DNA from: an uncultured Lachnospiraceae bacterium
Lineage (GTDB): Bacteria; Bacillota; Clostridia; Lachnospirales; Lachnospiraceae
Direction of reading: 5' to 3'
Length of the DNA: 36,252 nt
Assembly: GCA_905233695.1 (NCBI GenBank)
Contig: CAJODN010000014.1
Span: 1 to 36,252, forward strand
Below the pieces are notes generated by a model. The model did no database searches, was not told where the DNA came from, and saw only the letters and a program-made list of their open reading frames with translations. Positions 8,233 through 18,037 of this stretch are shown here, one piece after another (the stretch's first letter is position 1; each line of letters opens with the position of its first letter). Position numbers and translations under genes: made by a program.

Positions 8233-9297
8233 ATGGCTAAAGTAGTTGTAGGTATGTCAGGCGGTGTTGACAGTGCCGTTACGGCATACCTTCTAAAAGA
8301 AGCGGGATATGAGGTTGTAGGTCTCACACTTCGTACATGGGAATCGGAGGACGGTGAGGAGAGCAGGTGTTGTGAGATTGATGACGCAAGTGACAGTGCG
8401 AGGAAGATCGGAATCGACTACCATACTCTTAATTGCCTCGGAGAATTCCGAGATGGGGTAGTTGAGCCTTTTATCAACAACTATATAGATGGCCTTACGC
8501 CTAATCCCTGTGTGATTTGTAATCGTAGAATCAAGTGGGAGAGGCTTATGTATTTTGCGAAGGTTGTTAAAGCGGATTATGTCGCTACCGGACATTTTGC
8601 GAATGTTATAAAGCTCCCCAATGGTCGATTCACGGTTAAGCAGGCTGATATGAAGGCAAAGGATCAGACCTATATGCTATATAGGCTTACGCAGGAGGAT
8701 TTAGCCCACACTCTTATGCCTCTCGGAAGTAAATCAAAGGAAGATGTAAGAGAGATTGCGAGAAGTATAGGCTTATCAGTGGCCACTAAGAAGGATTCGG
8801 AAGATATTTGCTTTGTGCCCGACGGCGATTATTCGAATTTTATTGAGAAAGAGAGATCGGAAGGTGTTCCGGGAGAAGGTAATTTCGTAGATGAAGACGG
8901 CAATGTGCTTGGGAGGCATAAGGGCATAATCCATTATACAGTGGGACAGAGAAGAGGTCTTGGTCTTGCAATGGGTTACCATGTATTCGTCAAGGAAATC
9001 AAAGCAGATACCAATGAAATCGTGGTGACAACACTCGACTCTCTGTACAGTAAGGTGATTCGGGCAAGAGACGTGAATTACATGGGGCTGGAACCGCTTG
9101 ATATAGGAAAGAAGGCAGAGGCGCTTGTCAAGGTCAGATATCACCATGAAATGCAGAAGGCGACTATAGAGGCAGATACGGGAAGCAGTGTCATAATAAC
9201 ATTTGATGAACCTGTAAAAGCCGCATCACCGGGGCAATCGGCGGTGTTTTATGATGACGACGGGTGTGTGCTCGGCGGAGGTGTCATTTCGAAATAA
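8233..9297 (+). CDS. mnmA: tRNA 2-thiouridine(34) synthase
   Basis: A 354-residue MnmA, typical length. It adenylates and thiolates the wobble uridine of tRNA-Lys, Glu and Gln, taking sulfur relayed from a cysteine desulfurase. Seen: the PP-loop SGGVDS at 9-14, the catalytic nucleophile C93 in NPCVICN, the second catalytic C193 in DICFVP, the tRNA-binding central region, and a C-terminal beta-barrel. AAGGAGC precedes the ATG, 13 bp after mscL. It is the last gene of the metF-to-mnmA run, since a clear promoter follows at 9301. Confidence 0.95.
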   Translation: MAKVVVGMSGGVDSAVTAYLLKEAGYEVVGLTLRTWESEDGEESRCCEIDDASDSARKIGIDYHTLNCLGEFRDGVVEPFINNYIDGLTPNPCVICNRRIKWERLMYFAKVVKADYVATGHFANVIKLPNGRFTVKQADMKAKDQTYMLYRLTQEDLAHTLMPLGSKSKEDVREIARSIGLSVATKKDSEDICFVPDGDYSNFIEKERSEGVPGEGNFVDEDGNVLGRHKGIIHYTVGQRRGLGLAMGYHVFVKEIKADTNEIVVTTLDSLYSKVIRARDVNYMGLEPLDIGKKAEALVKVRYHHEMQKATIEADTGSSVIITFDEPVKAASPGQSAVFYDDDGCVLGGGVISK

Positions 9298-9300
9298 CAA

Positions 9301-9329
9301 TTGAATTTATAGGATATTAGTGATAAAAT
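9301..9329 (+). promoter_or_regulatory. promoter of degV (and possibly fprA)
   Basis: TTGAAT at 9301-9306, 17-bp spacer, TAAAAT at 9324-9329 preceded by TG at -15/-14 (extended -10). Predicted start near 9336, about 39 bases before the degV ATG. Confidence 0.6.
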
Positions 9330-9374
9330 AGGTAAGTTAGCAAGGGTGAAAATAAATATTTATAAGGAGGAGTA

Positions 9375-10262
9375 ATGAATAATTACGTATTAAGCTGTTG
9401 CTCGACAGCGGATCTATCGAAGGAGCATTTCGAAAGAATAAATGTTTCCTATATTTGTTTTCACTATCAATTAGACGGAGTAGATTATCTGGATGACCTG
9501 GGTCAGAGTATGGATTTCGATGAATTCTATGCGAAGATGGCATCCGGCTCCGACACTAAGACATCACAGATTAATGTGGATGAATTCTTAGCTTATTTCA
9601 GACCGATGCTTGAGAAGGGACAAGATATACTGCATGTTACCCTTTCATCGGGTATATCGGGAGTTATCAATTCTGCCAATACGGCAGCCGAGTTCTTAAG
9701 AGAGGAGTTCCCGGACAGAAAGATTTACATAGTTGACTCCCTTGGTGCATCTTCAGGTTACGGTCTCATTATGCAGACTCTTTCCGAGATGAGAGAAGAG
9801 GGTAAGACTATCGATGAAGTCCACGATTGGATTGAAGAGAATAAGCTTCGTATGAATCACTGGTTCTTCTCTACGGACCTTTCATTCTACATTAAGGGTG
9901 GAAGAGTATCGAAGACTTCCGGAACAATCGGACAGTTCCTTAATATCTGTCCTCTTCTTAATATGGATAACCTCGGACGTCTTATTCCGAGATACAAGAT
10001 CAGGACGAAGAAGAAGGTGTATAAGGCTACCGTAGATAAGATGGAGGAGCTTGCTGAAGACAGACTTGATTATTCGGGTAAATGTTATATCAGTATGTCA
10101 GCGTGTCGCGATGACGCAGAAGAAGTTGCAAGACAGATAGAAGAGAGATTCCCGAAGCTTAACGGTAAAGTTGTAATTAACGATATCGGAACTACAATCG
10201 GAAGCCACACGGGACCGGGTACGGTTGCAGTGTTCTTCTGGGGTGACGAGAGAGTGGACTAA
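9375..10262 (+). CDS. DegV-family fatty-acid-binding protein
   Basis: 295 residues, the usual DegV/FakB length and two-domain plan. Recognisable: the N-terminal Rossmann-like strand, the TSQI segment, the TLSSGISG loop that holds the fatty-acid carboxylate, a DSLGASSG segment, and a C-terminal domain containing YIKGGRVSK and the closing G-x-H-x-GPGT motif (GSHTGPGTVAVFF). Members bind one fatty acid and present it to the FakA kinase, which phosphorylates it for phospholipid synthesis; many bacteria have several paralogues. No FakA is in the window. Ribosome binding site AAGGAGGAG. fprA follows after 52 bp and may share the transcript. Confidence 0.9.
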   Translation: MNNYVLSCCSTADLSKEHFERINVSYICFHYQLDGVDYLDDLGQSMDFDEFYAKMASGSDTKTSQINVDEFLAYFRPMLEKGQDILHVTLSSGISGVINSANTAAEFLREEFPDRKIYIVDSLGASSGYGLIMQTLSEMREEGKTIDEVHDWIEENKLRMNHWFFSTDLSFYIKGGRVSKTSGTIGQFLNICPLLNMDNLGRLIPRYKIRTKKKVYKATVDKMEELAEDRLDYSGKCYISMSACRDDAEEVARQIEERFPKLNGKVVINDIGTTIGSHTGPGTVAVFFWGDERVD

Positions 10263-10314
10263 TTACTGCAATTAATTAAATCAATACTTAATAAAGCGTG
10301 AGGAGGGTTTATTT

Positions 10315-11481
10315 ATGAAGGTTTCAAACGATATTATCTATGTTGGGGTTAACGATCACGACATCGACCTATTCGAAGGTCAATATGAAGTACCGCTGGG
10401 TATGGCATACAATTCATACCTTATAAAAGACGATAAGGTAGCGGTAATGGATTCCGTTGACGTGAATTTCAAAGATGAGTGGTTGTCTAATATTGAAAAC
10501 GCTCTTGAGGGTGCGACACCTGCTTACCTCGTTGTACAGCATATGGAGCCTGATCACAGCGCCAATATCAAGACCTTCATGGATAAATACTCGGATGCTA
10601 CCGTTGTGGCATCACAGAACGCATTCAAGATGCTTAAGAATTTCTACGGCGAAGAATACGAAGACAGACGTCTTATCGTAAATGACGGTGACACACTTTC
10701 TCTCGGTCGTCATGAGCTTTCATTTGTGACAGCACCTATGGTTCACTGGCCGGAAGTTATTATGACATACGATAAGACCGATAAGGTGTTGTTCTCTGCC
10801 GATGCATTCGGTAAGTTCGGAGCCAACGATGTAGTTGATCCCGAAGGCTGGGCATGCGAAGCAAGAAGATATTATTTCGGTATCGTAGGTAAATACGGTG
10901 TCCAGGTGCAAAATGTATTGAAGAAGCTTGCAGACTTTGATATTGAGACAATTTGCTCACTTCACGGACCTATCATTAACGACAACCTTGAGTATTACAT
11001 TGATACTTATAACACTTGGTCATCATACGGTGTTGAGACTAAGGGCGTGTGCATTGTATATACGTCAGTGTACGGTCATACCAAGGAAGCAGCATTTAAG
11101 TTAGAAGAATTACTTAAGGCTAAGGGATGTCCGAGAGTAGTTGTAGTTGACTTGGCTCGAGAGGATATGTTCGAGACAGTTGAAGACGCCTTCAGACATG
11201 ATACGCTTATCCTTGCAACGACTACATATAACGGCGATATCTTCCCGTTCATGAGTACGTTTATTAACCATCTCTTAGAGCGCGGTTATAAGAAGCGTAC
11301 AATAGGATTTATTGAAAATGGATCTTGGGCGCCCACAGCCGCAAGGGTGATGCGTAAGATGATGGATGAGCTTAAGGATATCGACTTCCTCGAGAATACG
11401 GTTACCATTACTTCGGCATTGAATGATGCAAGTCGTGAACAACTGGAGAATCTTGCTACAGAGATAATGAAGAATTATTAA
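10315..11481 (+). CDS. fprA: FprA-type flavodiiron protein (O2/NO reductase)
   Basis: A 388-residue A-type flavoprotein: metallo-beta-lactamase-like diiron domain (about 1-245) followed by a flavodoxin domain (about 250-388, FMN loop TSVYGHTKE). All seven expected iron ligands are present: H76, E78, D80, H81 (HMEPDH), H144, D163 and H217. These enzymes reduce O2 to water or NO to N2O with electrons from rubredoxin or coenzyme F420, and protect anaerobes from oxygen. No rubredoxin is fused and none is adjacent, so the electron donor is encoded elsewhere. GAGGAGGG is the ribosome binding site. The stop is followed after eight bases by the 99-nt structured repeat. Confidence 0.93.
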   Translation: MKVSNDIIYVGVNDHDIDLFEGQYEVPLGMAYNSYLIKDDKVAVMDSVDVNFKDEWLSNIENALEGATPAYLVVQHMEPDHSANIKTFMDKYSDATVVASQNAFKMLKNFYGEEYEDRRLIVNDGDTLSLGRHELSFVTAPMVHWPEVIMTYDKTDKVLFSADAFGKFGANDVVDPEGWACEARRYYFGIVGKYGVQVQNVLKKLADFDIETICSLHGPIINDNLEYYIDTYNTWSSYGVETKGVCIVYTSVYGHTKEAAFKLEELLKAKGCPRVVVVDLAREDMFETVEDAFRHDTLILATTTYNGDIFPFMSTFINHLLERGYKKRTIGFIENGSWAPTAARVMRKMMDELKDIDFLENTVTITSALNDASREQLENLATEIMKNY

Positions 11482-11489
11482 AAAGAAAG

Positions 11490-11588
11490 CATCTGAGGAG
11501 CCGAGACCTGCTAAGTTACCGGCACACCCCGTTCGGGGTGCGCATACGACATTTCGTCATGAGCGTGCAGGTCCTCGGTCCGAAGATG
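11490..11588 (+). repeat. 99-nt structured palindromic element, copy 1
   Basis: A 99-base sequence between fprA and metY, matching 28818-28916 at 94 of 99 positions and the same length. The ends fold back: CATCT with AGATG, CCGAG with CTCGG, ACCTGC with GCAGGT. They enclose two hairpins, CACCCC-GTTC-GGGGTG and ACGA-CATT-TCGT. There is no T-run, so it is not an ordinary terminator. It could be a conserved non-coding RNA, an RNA-processing or 3'-end element, or a REP-like mobile palindrome. Strand is given as that of the upstream gene. Confidence 0.75.
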
Positions 11589-11599
11589 TAGGCTTAATA

Positions 11600-12877
11600 C
11601 TAAATCGTCTCCAGCGCCTGCTTCAAATCTGCAATCAGATCATCTGCATTTTCCAACCCTACAGAATACCTGATAAGATCCGGTGATATGCCGGCTTCAA
11701 TAAGCTGCTCATCCGTAAGCTGCCTGTGTGTATGGCTTGCCGGGTGAAGTAAGCATGTCCTTGCGTCTGCAACGTGAGTTGCAATCGTAGCAAGCTTAAG
11801 ATTATCCATGAACTTAATTGCCGTATCTCTGTCGCCCTTAACAGCGAAGCAGAGTACACCGCATGTTCCGTTTTCTAAGTACTTCTCAGCCAAATCATGA
11901 TATTTATCATTCTTTAATCCCGCATAGTGAATCCATGCAACCTTATCCTGCGATTCTAAGAATTCAGCTACTTTCTGTGCATTCTCACAATGTCTCTGCA
12001 TTCTTACATGAAGTGTCTCCATTCCAAGGTTAATATAGAATGCGTTCTGAGGTGACTGAATACATCCGAAGTCTCTCATAAGCTGTGCTGTAGCTTTCGT
12101 AATGTATGCGCCTTTACCGAACTTCTCGGCATATGTTATACCGTGATATGATTCGTCGGGAGTGCAGAGTCCCGGGAATTTATCCTTGTTAGCCATCCAG
12201 TCGAAGTTGCCTGAGTCTACAATTGCACCGCCCACGCTTACGCCTTGACCGTCAAGATATTTCGTAGTTGAGTGAGTAACGATATCAACGCCGTACTTGA
12301 ATGGTTGGCAGTTAACAGGTGTTGCAAATGTGTTATCAACGATAAGAGGAACACCGTGATTATGCGCCAGTGTGGCGAATTTCTCGAAGTCAAGTATTGT
12401 ACATGTTGGGTTAGTTATTGTCTCGCCGAATACTGCTTTGGTATTGGGCTTAAAGTATTTATCAAGTTCTTCGATTGGAAGATCTTGATCTACAAATGTG
12501 CACTCGATTCCGAGCTTAGCCATTGTCACGCCGAATAAGTTGTATGTTCCGCCGTATATTGAAGAGCTTGCGATAAAGTGATCCCCTGCCTCGCATATGT
12601 TGAATATTGCGAAGAAGTTAGCAGCCTGCCCCGATGATGTAAGCATAGCAGCTACACCGCCTTCAAGCTCGGCGAGCTTTGACGCAACGAGGTCGTTGGT
12701 GGGATTCTGAAGTCTTGTATAGAAGTATCCCTCAGCTTCTAAGTCGAATAAGGCGCCCATATGGTCACTTGAATCATACTTAAATGTCGTACTCTGATAT
12801 ATAGGCAGTTGCCTTGGTTCACCGTTTTTCGGTTCATAGCCTGCATGTAGGCATTTTGTCTCAATTCTTGTATCCAT
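11600..12877 (-). CDS. metY: O-acetylhomoserine sulfhydrylase (aminocarboxypropyltransferase)
   Basis: A 425-residue PLP enzyme of the Cys/Met metabolism family, and of the longer MetY length class (about 420-430). The Schiff-base lysine is K206 in STTKYLDGQG; the family PLP signature surrounds it, and the YTRLQNPT cofactor-binding segment lies near residue 55-62. It makes homocysteine from O-acetylhomoserine and sulfide, feeding MetH. The ATG at 12877 is chosen because AAGGAGAAAG precedes it; a longer frame adds 18 residues across the promoter. It is transcribed toward fprA, with the 99-nt element between their stops. A cystathionine gamma-synthase-like activity cannot be wholly excluded. 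Confidence 0.9.
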   Translation of the reverse strand: MDTRIETKCLHAGYEPKNGEPRQLPIYQSTTFKYDSSDHMGALFDLEAEGYFYTRLQNPTNDLVASKLAELEGGVAAMLTSSGQAANFFAIFNICEAGDHFIASSSIYGGTYNLFGVTMAKLGIECTFVDQDLPIEELDKYFKPNTKAVFGETITNPTCTILDFEKFATLAHNHGVPLIVDNTFATPVNCQPFKYGVDIVTHSTTKYLDGQGVSVGGAIVDSGNFDWMANKDKFPGLCTPDESYHGITYAEKFGKGAYITKATAQLMRDFGCIQSPQNAFYINLGMETLHVRMQRHCENAQKVAEFLESQDKVAWIHYAGLKNDKYHDLAEKYLENGTCGVLCFAVKGDRDTAIKFMDNLKLATIATHVADARTCLLHPASHTHRQLTDEQLIEAGISPDLIRYSVGLENADDLIADLKQALETI

Positions 12878-12909
12878 TTTTCTTTCTCCTTTTTTAATAA
12901 TCCTATATG

Positions 12910-12938
12910 ATTTTATCACTTTAAGAGACATTTATAAA
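12910..12938 (-). promoter_or_regulatory. promoter of metY
   Basis: Reverse strand: TTTATA (12938-12933), 17-bp spacer, TAAAAT (12915-12910) with TG at the extended position. It lies 33 bases before the ATG. Confidence 0.45.
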
Positions 12939-12952
12939 GAAGAAACTATTTC

Positions 12953-12981
12953 TTGATAAAATTTGCCTAAACAATTAAAAT
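12953..12981 (+). promoter_or_regulatory. promoter of the hybrid sensor kinase
   Basis: TTGATA at 12953-12958, 17-bp spacer, TAAAAT at 12976-12981. Start near 12988; the kinase ATG is at 13017. It is back to back with the metY promoter. Confidence 0.6.
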
Positions 12982-13016
12982 ATATGTTGTATGGTTTTCG
13001 TGTTAGAGGATATACT

Positions 13017-16000
13017 ATGAATGAACTTAACAGTACCGGTTGGTTAATATCAATAGAGCTTCTTGCGTTTTGCACCATGATACTTGTAGTGCTATTTGTT
13101 TACAGCCTCAAGTTTATCACGCAGGAACAATTTAAGACGTCTAAATTAATTCTTCTTGTTAATCTGTGCTATGGATTTCTTATAGACACGGATATCATTA
13201 ATGTTATATACAATTGGTATCCCACTCGTATTAACGAATTTGCATACGCCGTTCATATCGTAAGATACGTTATGTATATAAGCGCCGCCATGTTCTGGTT
13301 TCTCTATTGTCAGAGAGAGTTTGACGCCAAGCTCTTCACTAAGAAGATATATGTATTTCTAGCGTGCCTTCCTGCGGCTATAGTAGCATTTCACATAATA
13401 TTGACTCCTATGAACGGTATGATGTTTAGTGTGACACCGGCGGGAATAGAGCACGGACCTTACTATATAGTGATGCAGATAGTTGCATATTTATACATTC
13501 TCGCAGCATCACTTATGGCCTTGATTCGTATGATAAGAACCAGGGACAAGGATGAGAGGAAGCGTAATCTCTCGGTTATAATATACGCTATACCTCTTAT
13601 TGCATCAGATATTCTTCAGTCGGTAACAGGATATCCTTTCCTTTGTATCGGTGTAGTAATCGCATTAACAATGGTATTTGTTAACCTTATTATTGATGAG
13701 TATTACAGGAGTGAGAAGAGAGAGCTTGAGAAAAAGCAACGTCGTGATTCCCTTCTTAACGGTCTTACGGAAGACTACGAAGCTGTGTTTATCGTTGATG
13801 TTGATACGGATCGGAGTAAGCCAATTCGTGTATCTGACAGTTTTATGCTTAATTTCAGCGGTTCCGAATTGGATGTTAATAAGGCATTTACTCCTGAGGA
13901 GGTACAGAGAGAGATTAATAAAGCTTTTTCCGAACGTATGAAGGAAGTAATTGATGCTTTTGGTGTCGAAGAAGAAAAGGACGAGTTAATTTCGCAATTT
14001 GTACCGGAAAATGTGTGGGAGAGACTTAAGAATGATAAATCATTTGCCTTGTCTTACAGAATTAAATCCTTAACTGAAGGCGAGATATATTACAGAGCCA
14101 AGTTCGTAAGATTAGAGGATCAGGACGGCAGAAGATTCGTAATTGGTTTCAGAAATGATGATGCTCAGGTAAGAGCCGAGATGGAGCTTGAGAAGCTTCG
14201 TGAAGAGCGGGTAATTAAAGAGAGAACTTCAAAATTACATAGCATTATCGAAGCTATGACATCGGAATATGAGATGCTTGCAATAATGAACCTTGAAACC
14301 GGGGAGTTAGAGCAATACAGAGAAAGCGATTATTACAAAGCGGGAATAGTATTTGGTCGTGGTGTAAGAGATTATAAGGAGCTTCTCGGAAGATTCGCGG
14401 ATGAATTCATAGATGAAGACGGAAGAGAAGACTTCATAAGGGCAATGGGACGCGAGGTTATCATTGATAACCTTAAGGAGAAGAAGAATTACTATGTGCG
14501 CTTCAGGCTTAAAGGCTTCGACGAATGGTACGAGGTTAATCTGTCAAGCTATGATGAAGTGACCGGCAATGTTGTATTCGGTTCCAGAAATATCGACGTT
14601 GTTATAAGCGAGGAGAGACAGAGAGAACAGCTTAGAAGAGAGCTTGAGGATGCTAAGCAACATGAAATAATCGGTGGTCTCTCTCTTGACTTCGACTGTG
14701 TGTCATATATTGATGTTAACAACGGCTTCAAGGAGACTTTCTATAGGACAAGTCCTACCTTCTATAACAGGATTCCCGACTGGGCGAAGAAGGCCGGCTT
14801 TGGCAAGAGGATGGAGGTTTACTCTGAGATATTCGTTGTGCCTGAGGATAGGGAGAAGTTCTTAGCAGAAGTTAACACTGATAATCTCCTGTCCAGATTC
14901 GATGAGAGACTGGTGTACTTTGTTAACTTCAGGATTAACGTTGATGACGAGATAAGATACTATCAGATCAAGTTCACAGCCAACAAGGTGGGAGGTAAGA
15001 TTCAGAGTATCATTGCCGGATTCCACGATGTCGACGACGAGATGAAGGAAGAGCTTAAGCGTCAGGAGCTTCTGGAAAATGCGAAAGAGCTTGCGGAAGA
15101 AGGCAACAGAGCCAAGACTATGTTCCTATTCAATATGAGTCACGATATAAGAACTCCTATGAATGCCATAATCGGATTCACCAATATGGCAATGAAGAAT
15201 ATCGACAACAGGGATAAGGCGCTTGATGCCCTTGGTAAGACAATGGACTCCAGTGAAGTACTTCTGTCACTTATCAACCAGATTCTCGATATGAGTAGAA
15301 TTGAGAGCGGTAAGGTTGAGCTTGCCGAGGACAAGGCCAATATGACGAGATTCGGTCGAAATGTAAGAGCAATGTTAGAAGAGCTTGCACTTGCCAAGAA
15401 AATTAATTTTACATTTAATATCGACGACATATCCGATAAATACGTTGTACTCGATATGACAAGAGTAGATGAGATTATAGTTAACATCGTAAGCAACGCC
15501 ATTAAGTATACGCAAGAAGGCGGTAATGTTGACGTATCCGTAAGACAACTCGGAAGGGAAAATGATACCCACGGACTGTATGAATTCAAGGTGGCCGATA
15601 ACGGATACGGAATGTCTAAGGAATTCCAGAAGCACTTATTCGAGGACTTCTCAAGAGAAGAGACCATAATGACCAACGGAATTCAAGGTACGGGACTTGG
15701 ACTTCCTCTTGTTAAGAGGCTTGTAGACCTTATGGGAGGAGATATCTTCGTAGAAAGTGAGCAGAATATAGGATCCACATTTACCCTAAACCTTCCGTTC
15801 AAGCTTCGTGAGCATGATAACTTCGATGAAGAGAAGCCGATTACCGCTGAGACAGAAGAGAAATTCGTCGGCAAACGTATACTTCTTGCCGAGGATAACG
15901 AGCTTAACAGGGAGATTGCTCTTGATATATTATCAGAGGACGGCTTCGTCGTTGAGGAAGCGAGAGACGGTAAGGAAGCTTGCGATATGGTTAGAGATAA

Positions 16001-16238
16001 GGGCGAAGATTACTATGACTTTATTCTTATGGACATTCGTATGCCGATTATGGACGGATATGAGGCGACTAAGAACATAAGGGGTCTGTGTAAGAATAAG
16101 CATATTCCTATTATTGCCCTTTCCGCCAACGCCTTTGAGGAAGACAGGGCTAAGTCTATTAAGGTGGGTATGGACGATCACGTGGCTAAGCCCATTGAAG
16201 TTGAGACTCTTAAGAAGACGCTGGCAAGATTTATATAG
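13017..16238 (+). CDS. 7TM hybrid sensor histidine kinase / response regulator
   Basis: 1,073 residues. About seven membrane helices occupy residues 1-225, followed by a long cytoplasmic region (about 240-680) with three similar segments of roughly 140 residues that look PAS-like (each has an FRxxx...Y/F-x-V-N/K-F strand pattern). Then HisKA with phospho-acceptor H709 (FNMSHDIRTPMNAI), HATPase_c with NAIKYT and GTGLGLPLVK, and a C-terminal receiver at about 955-1073 with D1006 (FILMDIRMP). The protein should phosphorylate itself and its own receiver. No DNA-binding output is fused or adjacent, so the partner is unknown. ATG 13017 is preferred over a TTG at 12963, as GAGG lies just before it. 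The 7TM sensor is not a recognised transporter. Confidence 0.9.
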   Translation: MNELNSTGWLISIELLAFCTMILVVLFVYSLKFITQEQFKTSKLILLVNLCYGFLIDTDIINVIYNWYPTRINEFAYAVHIVRYVMYISAAMFWFLYCQREFDAKLFTKKIYVFLACLPAAIVAFHIILTPMNGMMFSVTPAGIEHGPYYIVMQIVAYLYILAASLMALIRMIRTRDKDERKRNLSVIIYAIPLIASDILQSVTGYPFLCIGVVIALTMVFVNLIIDEYYRSEKRELEKKQRRDSLLNGLTEDYEAVFIVDVDTDRSKPIRVSDSFMLNFSGSELDVNKAFTPEEVQREINKAFSERMKEVIDAFGVEEEKDELISQFVPENVWERLKNDKSFALSYRIKSLTEGEIYYRAKFVRLEDQDGRRFVIGFRNDDAQVRAEMELEKLREERVIKERTSKLHSIIEAMTSEYEMLAIMNLETGELEQYRESDYYKAGIVFGRGVRDYKELLGRFADEFIDEDGREDFIRAMGREVIIDNLKEKKNYYVRFRLKGFDEWYEVNLSSYDEVTGNVVFGSRNIDVVISEERQREQLRRELEDAKQHEIIGGLSLDFDCVSYIDVNNGFKETFYRTSPTFYNRIPDWAKKAGFGKRMEVYSEIFVVPEDREKFLAEVNTDNLLSRFDERLVYFVNFRINVDDEIRYYQIKFTANKVGGKIQSIIAGFHDVDDEMKEELKRQELLENAKELAEEGNRAKTMFLFNMSHDIRTPMNAIIGFTNMAMKNIDNRDKALDALGKTMDSSEVLLSLINQILDMSRIESGKVELAEDKANMTRFGRNVRAMLEELALAKKINFTFNIDDISDKYVVLDMTRVDEIIVNIVSNAIKYTQEGGNVDVSVRQLGRENDTHGLYEFKVADNGYGMSKEFQKHLFEDFSREETIMTNGIQGTGLGLPLVKRLVDLMGGDIFVESEQNIGSTFTLNLPFKLREHDNFDEEKPITAETEEKFVGKRILLAEDNELNREIALDILSEDGFVVEEARDGKEACDMVRDKGEDYYDFILMDIRMPIMDGYEATKNIRGLCKNKHIPIIALSANAFEEDRAKSIKVGMDDHVAKPIEVETLKKTLARFI

Positions 16239-16282
16239 TATATCTATTAGAAGGTTTATTCAGAGATTTATATGGTAAATGT

Positions 16283-16311
16283 TTGAATAATACGACTGAT
16301 TGTGGTAGAAT
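16283..16311 (+). promoter_or_regulatory. promoter of ilvN-ilvC
   Basis: TTGAAT at 16283-16288, 17-bp spacer, TAGAAT at 16306-16311. Start near 16318, about 28 bases before the ilvN ATG. There is no space for a T-box or leader attenuator. Confidence 0.55.
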
Positions 16312-16345
16312 GGTTTCTGATCTGTGTAAATGAATGGAGATTAGT

Positions 16346-16867
16346 ATGAGAAGACAAGTGCTTTCCATATTGGTTGAGAATACATCCGGAGTCTTAAGTC
16401 ATGTATCCGGACTTTTCTCAAGAAGAGGATATAATATAGACTCATTTTCGGCGGGTGTAACAACAGATACACGCTTCACAAGGATGACAATTGTCACATC
16501 CGGTGACGAGGAGATCTTAGAACAGATAGAGAAGCAGGTTGCGAAGCTTGAAGATGTGGTTGATATCAAGATTCTTCCGCCGGAGAATTCCGTTGTAAGA
16601 GAGCTTATGATTGTTAAGGTGTCCACCAAGAACGCGTCGGGAGTCGGCTCTGTTTTCTCCTTGAAGGAGATGGTCATGGATTCCTTCCATGGCAAATTCG
16701 TGGATCATACGCCGGACTCCGTTGTTGTGGAGATTACAGGTAATACTTATAAGCTCGATCAATTCCTTGAGAATCTGAGTGCTGACGGATATGAGATACT
16801 TGAGCTTGCAAGAACGGGACTTACGGGTCTTAACCGTGGCTCGGATGATGTAGTTATGATTGACTGA
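16346..16867 (+). CDS. ilvN: acetolactate synthase, regulatory (small) subunit
   Basis: A 173-residue small subunit of acetohydroxyacid synthase. An N-terminal ACT domain starts at once (RRQVLSILVENTSGVLSHVSGLFSRR, about 2-27) and binds the feedback inhibitor valine; the C-terminal ALS_ss_C domain follows. It controls the catalytic IlvB subunit, which is not adjacent here. The ATG at 16346 has GGAG six bases upstream and gives the canonical family start; the in-frame ATG four codons earlier is less well placed. It is followed by ilvC after 46 bp, consistent with a two-gene unit for valine and isoleucine synthesis. Confidence 0.92.
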   Translation: MRRQVLSILVENTSGVLSHVSGLFSRRGYNIDSFSAGVTTDTRFTRMTIVTSGDEEILEQIEKQVAKLEDVVDIKILPPENSVVRELMIVKVSTKNASGVGSVFSLKEMVMDSFHGKFVDHTPDSVVVEITGNTYKLDQFLENLSADGYEILELARTGLTGLNRGSDDVVMID

Positions 16868-16892
16868 TACAGCCATTCAGATAAATAATTAA

Positions 16893-17942
<1,050 letters not shown>

Positions 17943-17967
17943 TTGAAAAGAACGATAAACTAAAGTA

Positions 17968-18003
17968 ATCCCCGTGGCATTTAAATGTCGCGGGGATCTT
18001 TTT
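17968..18003 (+). terminator. intrinsic terminator of ilvNC
   Basis: Hairpin with arms ATCCCCG and CGGGGAT (17968-17974 and 17991-17997), and an inner GGCATTT/AAATGTC-type extension, followed by a T-run to 18003. It lies 25 bases after ilvC and 34 bases before the end of the convergent aquaporin gene. Confidence 0.85.
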
Positions 18004-18037
18004 GCATTAATATCAAATTAAAGCGTTATTCATGAGC

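Noticed and set aside
15140-15676. A 178-codon reverse-strand frame within the sensor kinase gene
   Set aside because: Ser- and Leu-rich antisense of the HisKA/ATPase region, typical of a shadow.
16239-16345. Possible T-box or leader peptide attenuator ahead of the ilv, leu and thr genes
   Set aside because: Promoter-to-start distances are 25-70 bases, with no AGGGUGGNACCGCG-type T-box sequence anywhere upstream.
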